Shown here: positions 1-7,633 of the stretch, in pieces
Layout: each line of letters begins with the position of its first letter
Position numbering within the stretch: the first letter of the stretch is position 1
Source of the DNA: JANQPX01 sp041398025
GTDB lineage: Bacteria > Pseudomonadota > Alphaproteobacteria > Geminicoccales > Geminicoccaceae
Length of the DNA: 64,000 bases
Assembly: GCA_041398025.1 (NCBI GenBank)
Contig: JAWKVM010000008.1
Location: forward strand, 248,001 to 312,000
Reading direction: 5' to 3'
Made by a program: the position numbers and the translations under genes
The notes under the pieces: generated by a model
The model's database searches: none
What the model was told of the DNA's origin: nothing
Seen by the model: the letters and a program-made list of their open reading frames with translations, nothing else

Positions 1-593
1 ATGCCCTCGTCGGTCTCGAGCACGTCATAGACCTCGTCCACCGGCACGCCGTCGGCGATCAGCGCGAATTCCAGATTGGCCTTCGGCGTCTTCCTCATGC
101 CGCGCTTGCCCGGATATTTCTCGAGGTCGAAGAAGTCGGCCATCGCGGTCGGCGGGCTGTCGCTCAGCACCGAGCTGTCATAGGCGTAGATGGTCGACCA
201 GACGATGTTGGCGACCGCGCAGTCGTTGATGGCACCGTCGATGAAGTCTTCCTCGGCCGGCGTGCCGTCGGCGCCCGGCGGCAGGATCGACGGATCGAGC
301 TCGATGAACAGCCCCTCGTCGCAGCCGCGCACGGCGTCCGAGAGTTCGACGTCGACGATGTCCCAGGTGACGTTGCCGGCCTCGACCTGCGCCTTCACCT
401 CGGCCAGACCGCCATTGTAGTCCTCGGAAATGATCGCCTTGCCGGTCTTCGCCATCCAGGGCTTCTGATAGGCCTCGACCTGGCTTTTGGTGTAGGCGCC
501 GCCCCAGGAAACGACCGTGAGATCGTTGGCGGCGGCGGTGCCGGCGACCAGGACGGTCGCGGCCGTGCCGAGAAGGATAGTCTTGAACGTCAT
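1..593 (-). CDS. Polyamine-type ABC transporter substrate-binding protein (partial, C-terminus outside window)
   Basis: The reading frame starts with ATG at 593 on the minus strand and runs off the left edge, so only about 197 N-terminal residues are visible. The product begins with a Sec signal peptide (MTFKTILLGTAATVLVAG, cleaved near AAA-ND). It continues with the LTVVSWGGAY stretch typical of PotD/PotF/YdcS-type periplasmic receptors for spermidine or putrescine. Its gene lies directly downstream of a PotA-type ATPase on the same strand with a gap of about 90 bases, which supports one uptake operon. The permease genes would be beyond the edge. Substrate is inferred from family resemblance only. 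Confidence 0.85.
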   Translation of the reverse strand, partial: MTFKTILLGTAATVLVAGTAAANDLTVVSWGGAYTKSQVEAYQKPWMAKTGKAIISEDYNGGLAEVKAQVEAGNVTWDIVDVELSDAVRGCDEGLFIELDPSILPPGADGTPAEEDFIDGAINDCAVANIVWSTIYAYDSSVLSDSPPTAMADFFDLEKYPGKRGMRKTPKANLEFALIADGVPVDEVYDVLETDEG

Positions 594-685
594 GAAAGGC
601 TCCCTTGGTTGATTACGCTTCATTGGCGTCGACATAAGCACAAACTCGCGCCCATGGCGACAATCTGGCTCAGTTGAGCCCACGG

Positions 686-1810
686 TCAATTCTGCAGGGC
701 GTCCAGGGCCCGGCAGTCCTCGGCATGCCAGCCGACCTTCACGCTGTCGCCCGGCGCGATATGCACGTGACCCGCGGCATTGGGCACCTTGACGATGAAG
801 TCGTCATGGCCGCAAACGCGCACTCGGGTGCGCATGTGGTCGCCGAGATAGATCTGCTCCTCCACCTTCGCCTCGAAGACATTGGCGAAATTGTCGGCCT
901 TCGGATTGATGGTGACGCGCTCAGGGCGGAGGGAAAGCAGGGTGTTGATGTCGCCTTCGCGCACGTTGACGGCGAGTGCGGTGATCTCGCCGCCCTCGAC
1001 GGCGACCCGGCAGGTCTTGCCGTCGAAGCCTTTGATCTTGCCCTTGAGCTTGTTGTTCTCGCCGATGAACTGGGCGACGAACGCGTTTTCCGGGCGTTCG
1101 TACAGGTCCTCGGGCGGGGCGAGCTGCTGAATCACGCCGTCATTGAACACCGCGATCCGGTTCGACATGGTCAGCGCCTCGCTCTGGTCGTGGGTGACAT
1201 AGACCACGGTGACGCCGAGATTCTCGTGAATGGCCTTGATCTCATACTGCATCTGCTCGCGCAGCTGCTTGTCGAGAGCACCCAGCGGCTCGTCCATCAG
1301 CACCAGCTTCGGCTCGAAGACGAGCGCCCTCGCCACGGCGACGCGCTGCTGCTGGCCGCCGGAGAGCTGCGCCGGGCGCCGGTGGCCGAACGCGCCGAGC
1401 TGCACCATGTCGAGAGCGCGCTTGACCCGGCTTTCGACCTCGCTCCGGTTCATGCCGCGCACGTCCAGCGGAAAAGCCAGGTTTTCGGCGATGGTCATGT
1501 GCGGGAACAGGGCGTAGTTCTGGAACACCATGCCGATATTGCGCTTGTGCGGCGGCACGTTGTTGATCGGCTGGCCGTCGAGAATGATCTCGCCATAGGT
1601 GGCGATCTCGAAGCCGGCGAGCATCATCAGGCAGGTGGTCTTGCCCGAGCCCGACGGGCCGAGCATGGTCAGAAACTCGCCCTCGGCGACGTCGAGATTG
1701 AGGTTCTTGACCACCAGCGTCTCGCCGTCATAGCTCTTCTGCACGTTTTCGAAGCGCACATAGGCCTTGTCGACCGTGGCGTCTTGATTGATCGTTGCGG
1801 TGTCAGACAA
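686..1810 (-). CDS. ABC transporter ATP-binding protein, PotA type
   Basis: This 374-residue protein is the cytoplasmic ATPase of a polyamine or related small-molecule importer. The nucleotide-binding domain shows Walker A GPSGSGKTT (51-59), the Q-loop glutamine (97), the signature LSGGQQQ (149-155), Walker B LVLMDE (169-174) and the switch histidine (207). A TOBE-type domain fills roughly residues 280-360, as in PotA and FbpC. The start is TTG at 1810, supported by a GGGGAGAG Shine-Dalgarno about 10 bases upstream; no ATG precedes the Walker A. It is followed on the same strand by the substrate-binding protein gene, so both are probably co-transcribed. Confidence 0.93.
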   Translation of the reverse strand: MSDTATINQDATVDKAYVRFENVQKSYDGETLVVKNLNLDVAEGEFLTMLGPSGSGKTTCLMMLAGFEIATYGEIILDGQPINNVPPHKRNIGMVFQNYALFPHMTIAENLAFPLDVRGMNRSEVESRVKRALDMVQLGAFGHRRPAQLSGGQQQRVAVARALVFEPKLVLMDEPLGALDKQLREQMQYEIKAIHENLGVTVVYVTHDQSEALTMSNRIAVFNDGVIQQLAPPEDLYERPENAFVAQFIGENNKLKGKIKGFDGKTCRVAVEGGEITALAVNVREGDINTLLSLRPERVTINPKADNFANVFEAKVEEQIYLGDHMRTRVRVCGHDDFIVKVPNAAGHVHIAPGDSVKVGWHAEDCRALDALQN

Positions 1811-2015
1811 GCTTCAAGCTCTCCCCGTGCCGATCCTCATGTTTATTGCTCGATTATGCATCAGCTCGAGCCCTTGTGCTTTTCATTAATGCAGAATGCC
1901 GTCGAAATAAACATCGTCATTTGCGACACCCCCTTGCGCCGGTTGCGTCATCGCCCTGCAGCGACGGCATGACGTGATGAGCAAATGCCATGCCAAACGG
2001 CGTGATACGCAGAGG

Positions 2016-2657
2016 TCAGTACAGCTCCTCCTGGATATTGCGCTCGATCAGGTCGTCATAGCTCCTGACCGTGGCGGCGCTCGTCTTGGCGTCGACCACA
2101 TCGGCGATCATCCGGCCGAGGGTCGGCAGCGCCTTGCGATCGACCTTGGCATCCTCCTCCCAGAGCCGGGATCGGATCAGCGCCTTGGAGCACTGCAGGA
2201 AGGCCTCCTCGACGGTGATGACCACCACCAGCTTCGGCAGGCGGGCGTTCATTTCGAACCGTTTCAGGAGATCGGGCGCGGTGCTCAGCCGGGCACGGCC
2301 GTTCACCCGGAGCGTCTCGGTGAAGCCCGGAATGAAGAACAGCAGGCCGACCTCGGGCCGGTTCACGATATTGGCGAGCGAGTCGATGCGGTTGTTCCCC
2401 GGACGGTCCGGCAGGAGCAGGGTCCTGTCGTCCGCGACCGCGACGAAGCCCGGCGCATCCCCGCGCGGCGAGTTGTCGGCGCGCCCGTCCGCCCCGAAGG
2501 TTGCGAGGCAGACGAACGGCGACAGCTCGACGAAGCGCCGGCAGTTGCCATCGAGATGGTCCAGTTCCTTGAGCAGAGCGAGCCGCCCGGGCTCGCCGTA
2601 AAGCGCGCGCAGCGCCTCCTCGTCCTGAACGATAGTCCCGTCATAGCCGTCGGTCAT
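2016..2657 (-). CDS. Pyridoxamine 5'-phosphate oxidase family FMN-binding protein
   Basis: The 213-residue product has the split-barrel pattern of the PPOX-like flavoproteins: a conserved FVCLATFGADGRADNSPRGD strand near residue 50, then DRTLLLPDRPGNNR and the GLLFFIPG strand. The arrangement resembles the MSMEG_1061-type FMN-dependent subgroup rather than true PdxH, because the PdxH C-terminal signature is absent. A cofactor-binding reductase or oxidase role is inferred; no substrate can be read from the sequence. The start is ATG at 2657. It stands alone, with the ABC operon downstream in the same direction and an AT-rich intergenic stretch upstream. Confidence 0.85.
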   Translation of the reverse strand: MTDGYDGTIVQDEEALRALYGEPGRLALLKELDHLDGNCRRFVELSPFVCLATFGADGRADNSPRGDAPGFVAVADDRTLLLPDRPGNNRIDSLANIVNRPEVGLLFFIPGFTETLRVNGRARLSTAPDLLKRFEMNARLPKLVVVITVEEAFLQCSKALIRSRLWEEDAKVDRKALPTLGRMIADVVDAKTSAATVRSYDDLIERNIQEELY

Positions 2658-2754
2658 GGCCGTCCGCTCCCTGTTCGCGCCTGCGCATCAGGAAAGCATA
2701 GCGCGCAGAACGCGTCAAAAAGGCGGTTCGAGCGGCAGACGACGCCTCGCGGCA

Positions 2755-2882
2755 GGCGATTTGTCTATTCTTGGTTAATATTTAACATTAACTTTCATTC
2801 TTCTTTTTTATTTGCATTTTGTTTAGATTTTGATTACATTTGTCGAAATAGAGATGCAGATCTCGATTTTCGGGAGTTTCCC
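2755..2882 (+). promoter_or_regulatory. Strongly AT-rich leader upstream of the TPR-like gene
   Basis: About 100 bases here are dominated by A and T (runs such as TTCTTTTTTATTTGCATTTTG), in sharp contrast to the GC-rich flanks. The stretch ends just before the ATG at 2883. It probably contains the promoter and could be a site for an H-NS/MucR-like protein. No clean -10/-35 pair can be assigned with confidence. Confidence 0.35.
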
Positions 2883-3434
2883 ATGGCGACAACCCTCGAC
2901 GCCGTCAACAGCCACCCCATACCGGTCGACCGCAACCGGATCGATCTGACCTGGGAGCGCGCCCAGGAGCAGGCGCTGCTCGCCTTTCGGGCCAATCACG
3001 CCATGGCCGCCCGGGCGCACTGGCAACGGGCGCTGGACATCGCCGAGCGCCATTTCGAGCGCGGCGATCCCAGGCTTGCCGCCAGCCTCAGCAACCACGC
3101 CTTCGCGCTGCTGCGCCAGAACCAGATCCACCAGGCCCATGTCTATTTCCAGCGCTCGGTGGACGCCTGGGAGGACAGCTGGTGCTGGATCCCCTGGATG
3201 ACTGCGGCGAAGGGACCCGGCGACACCGAGGCCGCCCCCTATGACCGGACCACGCAGGATGCGTTCTACGCCCTGATCCGACAGGGCAAGGCGATGACCG
3301 AGACGCTGTGGAAGGAGCACAGGTTGCCCGAAGCTGGTGAGGATGACTGGGAGGGCGTCAAGCCGCGGGGCATGAACGACGTCCGGCGCCTGTTTTCCGC
3401 CGTCTTCCTGATGCCGACGACCGGGAAGCGGTAA
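2883..3434 (+). CDS. TPR-like helical protein of unknown function
   Basis: The product is 183 residues and starts at the ATG at 2883. Residues about 28-85 are helical with tetratricopeptide-like spacing: ALLAFRANHAMAARAHWQRAL, then RLAASLSNHAFALLRQNQ and HVYFQRSVDAWE. The C-terminal half has conserved-looking Trp/Pro positions (WCWIPWM, LFSAVF) but no recognisable catalytic motif and no signal peptide, so it is probably cytoplasmic. A protein-interaction role is inferred from the repeat-like helices. It stands alone behind a notably AT-rich upstream region (about 2760-2880), which may be its promoter. Confidence 0.7.
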   Translation: MATTLDAVNSHPIPVDRNRIDLTWERAQEQALLAFRANHAMAARAHWQRALDIAERHFERGDPRLAASLSNHAFALLRQNQIHQAHVYFQRSVDAWEDSWCWIPWMTAAKGPGDTEAAPYDRTTQDAFYALIRQGKAMTETLWKEHRLPEAGEDDWEGVKPRGMNDVRRLFSAVFLMPTTGKR

Positions 3435-3542
3435 AGGGCGGCATCCCAGGCGCAGGGCCGCCGGGCCGGACGTTAATCATTTAGCGATATTCATGCGCTA
3501 GTCTCGCCAGGCCCGGCCGACTGCCCGTACCGAAGAGAGCCC

Positions 3543-3881
3543 ATGACGCCCCTGTCGCTGATGCCGCCGATCGACTACTGCTCGTCCTGCGAAGGGCGAA
3601 AGGCGGAGCGCCAGGCGGTCGACATCGGGGAGGCGCGTGCCCGCAAGGCTGAGTCGAAGGCGGCGGCCGATGCGCAGGCGCCGCCGCCGGGAGCCATGCC
3701 GGCAGAGGCCGGGAACGCGGCCACACCTGGCCAGCCGGAGCCGGTGACCGGCAGCGTGCCATCGCTGCTCGCCCCGGATCTTGCGGTGCAGGCCGCCCTC
3801 GGCCGGCCGTCGATCGATGCCACCGGCGGCGAGGACGCGGCACTCCGCCTGCGCACCGCCCGGGCCTATGGGTTGGGGTGA
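3543..3881 (+). CDS. Small hypothetical protein
   Basis: This is an open frame of 112 codons with an ATG preceded by a GAAGAGAG purine stretch at plausible distance. The product starts MTPLSLMPPIDYCSSCEGRK, with a CxxC pair near residue 13, then an Ala/Pro-rich low-complexity middle and an ARAYGL end. No family is recognised. It lies between the TPR-like gene and the convergent otnC gene. GC-rich DNA yields many spurious frames on both strands, so only the ribosome-binding sequence and position argue for a real gene. Confidence 0.4.
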   Translation: MTPLSLMPPIDYCSSCEGRKAERQAVDIGEARARKAESKAAADAQAPPPGAMPAEAGNAATPGQPEPVTGSVPSLLAPDLAVQAALGRPSIDATGGEDAALRLRTARAYGLG

Positions 3882-3908
3882 CGATCTGCGGGCTTTTGCT
3901 GCGAATCG

Positions 3909-4547
3909 TCAGCTTCTCGGAAACCGCCGCTCCAGCTCGTCCACATCCTCCGGCGTGAGCGGCCGGGTCGCCTTGTCCTGCAGCAGCAGATAGAGCTTCG
4001 CGGTCGCCTCCAGCTCCTCGATCGCGCCGGCAGCGCCGTCCAGGCTCCTGCCGGCGACCACCGGCCCGTGATTGGCGAGCAGCACCGAGGCGTGCTTCGC
4101 CGCGAGCTGGCGCACGGCGGAGGCCAGGCGCTCATCCCCCGGCGGGAAATAGGGCACCAGCGGCAGCCTGCCCACGCGCATCACATAGTACGCCGTGAGC
4201 GGCGGCAGGCAGTTCGCCGCATCCAGGCCGTCGAGGCAGGACACTGCGACCGAATGGGTCGAATGCAGATGCACGATCGCGCGGTCGTCCGGGCGCATCT
4301 CATAGACGCAGCGATGCAGAAACGCCTCCTTGGAGGGCTTCTCGCCGGCAAGGTGGTTGCCCTGATCGTCCAGCTTGGCGATATCGGCCGGATCGAGCCG
4401 GCCGAGGCGGGAATTGGTCGGCGTCAGCAGCCAGCCGTCGTCCAGGCGGGCGCTGATATTGCCGGTGCTGCCGTGGGACAGGCCGAGGGCGGCGAGCATG
4501 CGGCCGAGCTCGACGATCTCCTCGCGCAGATCCGCCTCGAGGCTCAC
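3909..4547 (-). CDS. otnC: 3-oxo-tetronate 4-phosphate decarboxylase (class II aldolase family)
   Basis: The 212-residue protein is a class II aldolase/adducin-type metal-dependent enzyme. Zn ligands are visible as His93 and His95 in IVHLHSTH and His160 in LLANHGPVV. The SHGSTGNIS and SKE motifs of the family's phosphate site are present near residues 24-32 and 71-74. In the known pathway OtnC decarboxylates 3-oxo-tetronate 4-phosphate to dihydroxyacetone phosphate. The start is GTG at 4547, overlapping the otnK stop in a GTGA tetranucleotide (4544-4547). This gives translational coupling and fixes the start. Assignment rests on the pairing with otnK. Confidence 0.88.
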   Translation of the reverse strand: MSLEADLREEIVELGRMLAALGLSHGSTGNISARLDDGWLLTPTNSRLGRLDPADIAKLDDQGNHLAGEKPSKEAFLHRCVYEMRPDDRAIVHLHSTHSVAVSCLDGLDAANCLPPLTAYYVMRVGRLPLVPYFPPGDERLASAVRQLAAKHASVLLANHGPVVAGRSLDGAAGAIEELEATAKLYLLLQDKATRPLTPEDVDELERRFPRS

Positions 4548-5827
4548 GATGCGCTTCCGTTCAGCTCGTCCAGCACGCGAAACGCCTTGTCGAAGAAATC
4601 GACGCCGCCGAAATTGCCGGACTTCAGGGCGAGTGCCAGCGGCGCTTCGCCCAGGCTCGCGGTCCAGGGCACGCCCGGATCGATGGTCGGGCCGATGCGC
4701 AGGCCCTGCACGCCGAGAGCGCCGACGATCGCCCCCGAGGTCTCGCCGCCGGCGAGCACGAAGCGGCGCACGCCCTTGGCGCGAAGGGCCTTGGCGATCG
4801 CCGCCATCGTCTCCTCGACGACAGCACCCGCATGCTCGCGCCCGAATTCCGCCTGCACCGCCCTCACCTCCTCGGGTGACGCGGACGCGCTGATCAGGAT
4901 CGGCCGCTCGCCGAGCAGGGGCCCGGCGACATCGAGCGCACGGCGCGCTTCGTCCGCACCGCGGCAAAGGCCGGCGACATCGATCCGGTGATGCGGCCCC
5001 GGGAAACGCTCGATCTGGGCCAGCGTCGCCGCGGAGCAGCTCCCCGCGAGCACCGCCGACGCTCCCTCGATCGCCGGCAGCCGGTTCGCCGTCTCCGAAG
5101 AACCGAGGAGACCCGAATCGCGAAAATTGCCGGGCAGGCCCATGGCGATGCCCGAGCCGCCGGTGATCAGCTTCAGCCCCTCGGCGGCGTGGCCGAGCGC
5201 GACCAGATGCCGGTCGCTGATGGCATCGGCGATCGCCTGACGAGTCCCGTCGGCGCGCAGGCGCTCGATCGCCTCGCGGATGGCATCCGGGCCCCGATCG
5301 ACCACCGAAAACGGCAGCAGCCCGACCTTGCCCCGGCTCTGCCGGCCGAGCACCGCCACCAGGTCGCTGTCGGTCATCGGCGTCAGCGGATGATGGCGCA
5401 TCGAGCTTTCCGAGAGCAGCCGGTCGCCGACGAACAGATGGCCCTGATAGACGGTGCGGCCGTTCTCGGGAAAGGCCGGGCAGGCGATGGTGAAGCCGGT
5501 GTCGAGCGCCGCCATCAGCGCCTCGGTCACCGGGCCGATATTGCCGTCATCGGTGGAATCGAAGGTCGAGCAATATTTGAACAGGATCTGGCGCGCACCC
5601 CGCGCCTGCAGCCAGGCCAGCGCCTTCAGCGACTGGCGGATGGCCTCGTCGGCCGGGATGGTCCTGGACTTGAGCGCGATCACCAGGGCCTGGGCGTCGC
5701 CGACGTCGACCGCCTCGGTGGGCACGCCGATCAGCTGAACCGTGCGCATGCCGCCCTGGACCAGCATGCTCGCCAGATCGGTGGCGCCGGTGAAATCGTC
5801 CGCGATGCAGCCCAAAAGAAGTGACAT
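4544..5827 (-). CDS. otnK: 3-oxo-tetronate kinase (four-carbon acid sugar kinase, DUF1537)
   Basis: The product is 427 residues. The N-terminus GCIADDFTGATDLASML is the hallmark of the four-carbon acid sugar kinase N-domain, and the C-terminal half (VLAGGETSGAIV, GPTIDPGVPW) matches the nucleotide-binding domain of the same family. OtnK phosphorylates 3-oxo-tetronate derived from D-erythronate, L-erythronate or threonate. The gene is first in an otnK-otnC operon and is divergent from a denD-type dehydrogenase, so oxidation, phosphorylation and decarboxylation would be encoded together. No isomerase (OtnI) is visible nearby. Confidence 0.92.
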   Translation of the reverse strand: MSLLLGCIADDFTGATDLASMLVQGGMRTVQLIGVPTEAVDVGDAQALVIALKSRTIPADEAIRQSLKALAWLQARGARQILFKYCSTFDSTDDGNIGPVTEALMAALDTGFTIACPAFPENGRTVYQGHLFVGDRLLSESSMRHHPLTPMTDSDLVAVLGRQSRGKVGLLPFSVVDRGPDAIREAIERLRADGTRQAIADAISDRHLVALGHAAEGLKLITGGSGIAMGLPGNFRDSGLLGSSETANRLPAIEGASAVLAGSCSAATLAQIERFPGPHHRIDVAGLCRGADEARRALDVAGPLLGERPILISASASPEEVRAVQAEFGREHAGAVVEETMAAIAKALRAKGVRRFVLAGGETSGAIVGALGVQGLRIGPTIDPGVPWTASLGEAPLALALKSGNFGGVDFFDKAFRVLDELNGSAS

Positions 5828-5958
5828 CTGTTTCCGACGGCTCCAAGCGCCCGCGCACTTGGAGAACGCCCCCCTGGATGGTTAAAATGATGCGCAAGCC
5901 CGTTCTATCCCATATCGACGTGGTTGCAAGCGGGGCGGATGTTCAGCGGAGGCGGATC

Positions 5959-6945
5959 GTGCATATCGTGATTACCGGCGGCGCCGGCTTTATCGGCAAG
6001 AAACTGGCAGCAGCGCTGCTTCGGGCCGAGGGCATCGCGCTCGAAGGCCAGGGGACGAAGCGTCTCGAGAAGCTCACCTTGTTCGACGTGGTCGAGGCGG
6101 ACGGCGTCCCCGAGGACCCGCGCGTCACCAAAATCGCCGGCGACATCACTGACAACGGTCAGATCGCTGACTTGATCACGCCTGACGTGGACGCCGTCTT
6201 TCATCTCGCCGCGATCGTCAGCGCCAATGCCGAGGCCGATTTCGATCTCGGCATGGCGGTCAATCTCGACGGCACCCGCCATATTCTCGAGGCTTGCAGA
6301 AGTCAGGGGTCCAGGCCCCGCCTGGTGTTTGCGAGTTCGGTGGCGGTCTATGGCGGTGACATGCCAAAGGTCGGCCATGACGACATGTGGCTGAACCCGC
6401 AGACCTCCTATGGCGCCCAGAAAGCTGCGGGCGAGCTGCTGGTCAACGACTACAGCCGAAAGGGCTTCGTCGACGGCCGCGCCCTTCGCCTGCCGACCAT
6501 CGTGGTGCGCCCCGGCAAGCCCAACAAGGCGGCGTCCACCTTCGCAAGCTCGATCATCCGCGAACCGCTCGCGGGCGAGCCGGCGATCTGCCCGGTCAGC
6601 CGGGATTCGGTCATGTACATCCTGTCGCCCAGGCGCGTGGTCGAGGCCTTCCTGCACGCGCTCGCTCTCCCCGGCGAGGTCTTCGGCCCGGCGCGCATGC
6701 TGACGCTCCCCGGCATCTCGGTCGCGATCGGCGAGGTCGAGGAGGCCCTGGTCCGGGTCGCCGGCCAAAGGGTCGCCGACCGCATAAGCTGGGAGCCGGA
6801 CGCCCACATCCAGAAAATCGTCTCCGGCTGGCTCCCCGCCTTCGACGCCAAACGCGCGAAAGGCATGGGCTTCGAAGGGGACCAGAGCATCGACGAGATC
6901 ATCCGAGCCCATATCGAGGACGAGCTCGGCGGCGTCGTTCGGTAG
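5959..6945 (+). CDS. denD: D-erythronate dehydrogenase-like NAD-dependent SDR
   Basis: This 328-residue extended short-chain dehydrogenase has the Rossmann signature ITGGAGFIG (5-13) and the catalytic Ser126-Ser127, Tyr151 and Lys155 (SYGAQK). The C-terminal substrate domain includes RLPTIVVRPGKPN, typical of the DenD/NAD-epimerase-like subgroup. The likely start is GTG at 5959, placed 5-6 bases after a purine-rich GGAGGCGG; a longer frame from 5821 has an unlikely basic leader. It is divergent from otnK-otnC, with about 130 bases between them as a shared promoter region. Together they fit a D-erythronate/threonate degradation module. The exact sugar acid is inferred from the neighbourhood. 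Confidence 0.88.
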   Translation: MHIVITGGAGFIGKKLAAALLRAEGIALEGQGTKRLEKLTLFDVVEADGVPEDPRVTKIAGDITDNGQIADLITPDVDAVFHLAAIVSANAEADFDLGMAVNLDGTRHILEACRSQGSRPRLVFASSVAVYGGDMPKVGHDDMWLNPQTSYGAQKAAGELLVNDYSRKGFVDGRALRLPTIVVRPGKPNKAASTFASSIIREPLAGEPAICPVSRDSVMYILSPRRVVEAFLHALALPGEVFGPARMLTLPGISVAIGEVEEALVRVAGQRVADRISWEPDAHIQKIVSGWLPAFDAKRAKGMGFEGDQSIDEIIRAHIEDELGGVVR

Positions 6946-6982
6946 TCCGGCCTGAAAGGGCGGAAACGTCCGGCAGGCCAGC

Positions 6983-7501
6983 CTACTGGACGCCGATAAT
7001 GTCAAGCTCGATCGGGACGAAGCCGCGGCCGTCCGGAGCGGCCGCACGCAGTTCGAGTTCCTCGCCCGCACGCGGCGGCGCTCGTCCCGGCTCGGGCTGG
7101 AAACGGAACAGCAGCATGACGCGTTCGCTGGCGGTCGAGCCGGCACCGCGACCATAAATATAGGCGCGGGCGACTTCCTTCGTGGCCGTGCCGTCTCGGT
7201 CGACGCGAAAGGCATGGACGACGTTACTGGCGTCCGGGACCTTGCGTAGCCAAACACGCATCGTCCCGGACTCGGCAGCGCTGGGCGGGATGTTGATCCT
7301 CATGAACGGACCTGCTGCGGATGAGGAAGCGATTTCTGTTCCAGATGATCCGGCGTTCATCGAATGCAAGACTTGGTCAGGCAGAACGCCCCGCCGGGTG
7401 GGCTCGCCCGCTTCGATGACCGGACGAGCGAGCGTCCCGTCCCGCTCCGGCCGGCCGGGCACATCTCCAAGAATCCAGACGATCAGGACGCCTTCGAGCA
7501 T
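6983..7501 (-). CDS. Hypothetical protein downstream of tyrosinase
   Basis: The open frame encodes up to 172 residues (ATG at 7501; an alternative ATG lies at 7360). The second half looks like a beta-rich domain (MRINIPPSAAESGTMRVWLRK, then VMLLFRFQPEP and FVPIELDIIGVQ). No family is recognised. It follows the tyrosinase gene on the same strand after about 130 bases, so it could be an accessory or copper-delivery partner, or a detached C-terminal domain. That link is inference from position only. It is convergent with denD. Confidence 0.5.
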   Translation of the reverse strand: MLEGVLIVWILGDVPGRPERDGTLARPVIEAGEPTRRGVLPDQVLHSMNAGSSGTEIASSSAAGPFMRINIPPSAAESGTMRVWLRKVPDASNVVHAFRVDRDGTATKEVARAYIYGRGAGSTASERVMLLFRFQPEPGRAPPRAGEELELRAAAPDGRGFVPIELDIIGVQ

Positions 7502-7633
7502 GATCCCGTTCCCGTTCGCGTGCCTGGCGCGCGCACCCGCTTGCGACCCGGATTGCCCAAAGCCGCAGGCGGGCCGGATCCTCCGCCTGCGGCCACGGCC
7601 GTTGTCGGGCCGTCGTCGAGGAGCATCGATCGT

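Noticed and set aside
674..1972. Long plus-strand open frame of 432 codons opposite the ABC ATPase gene
   Set aside because: It is the antisense of a clear PotA-type gene; His/Arg/Asp/Gly-rich composition is typical of shadow frames in GC-rich DNA.
5905..7257. 450-codon minus-strand open frame across denD
   Set aside because: It is opposite denD, lacks family motifs and has shadow-like composition.
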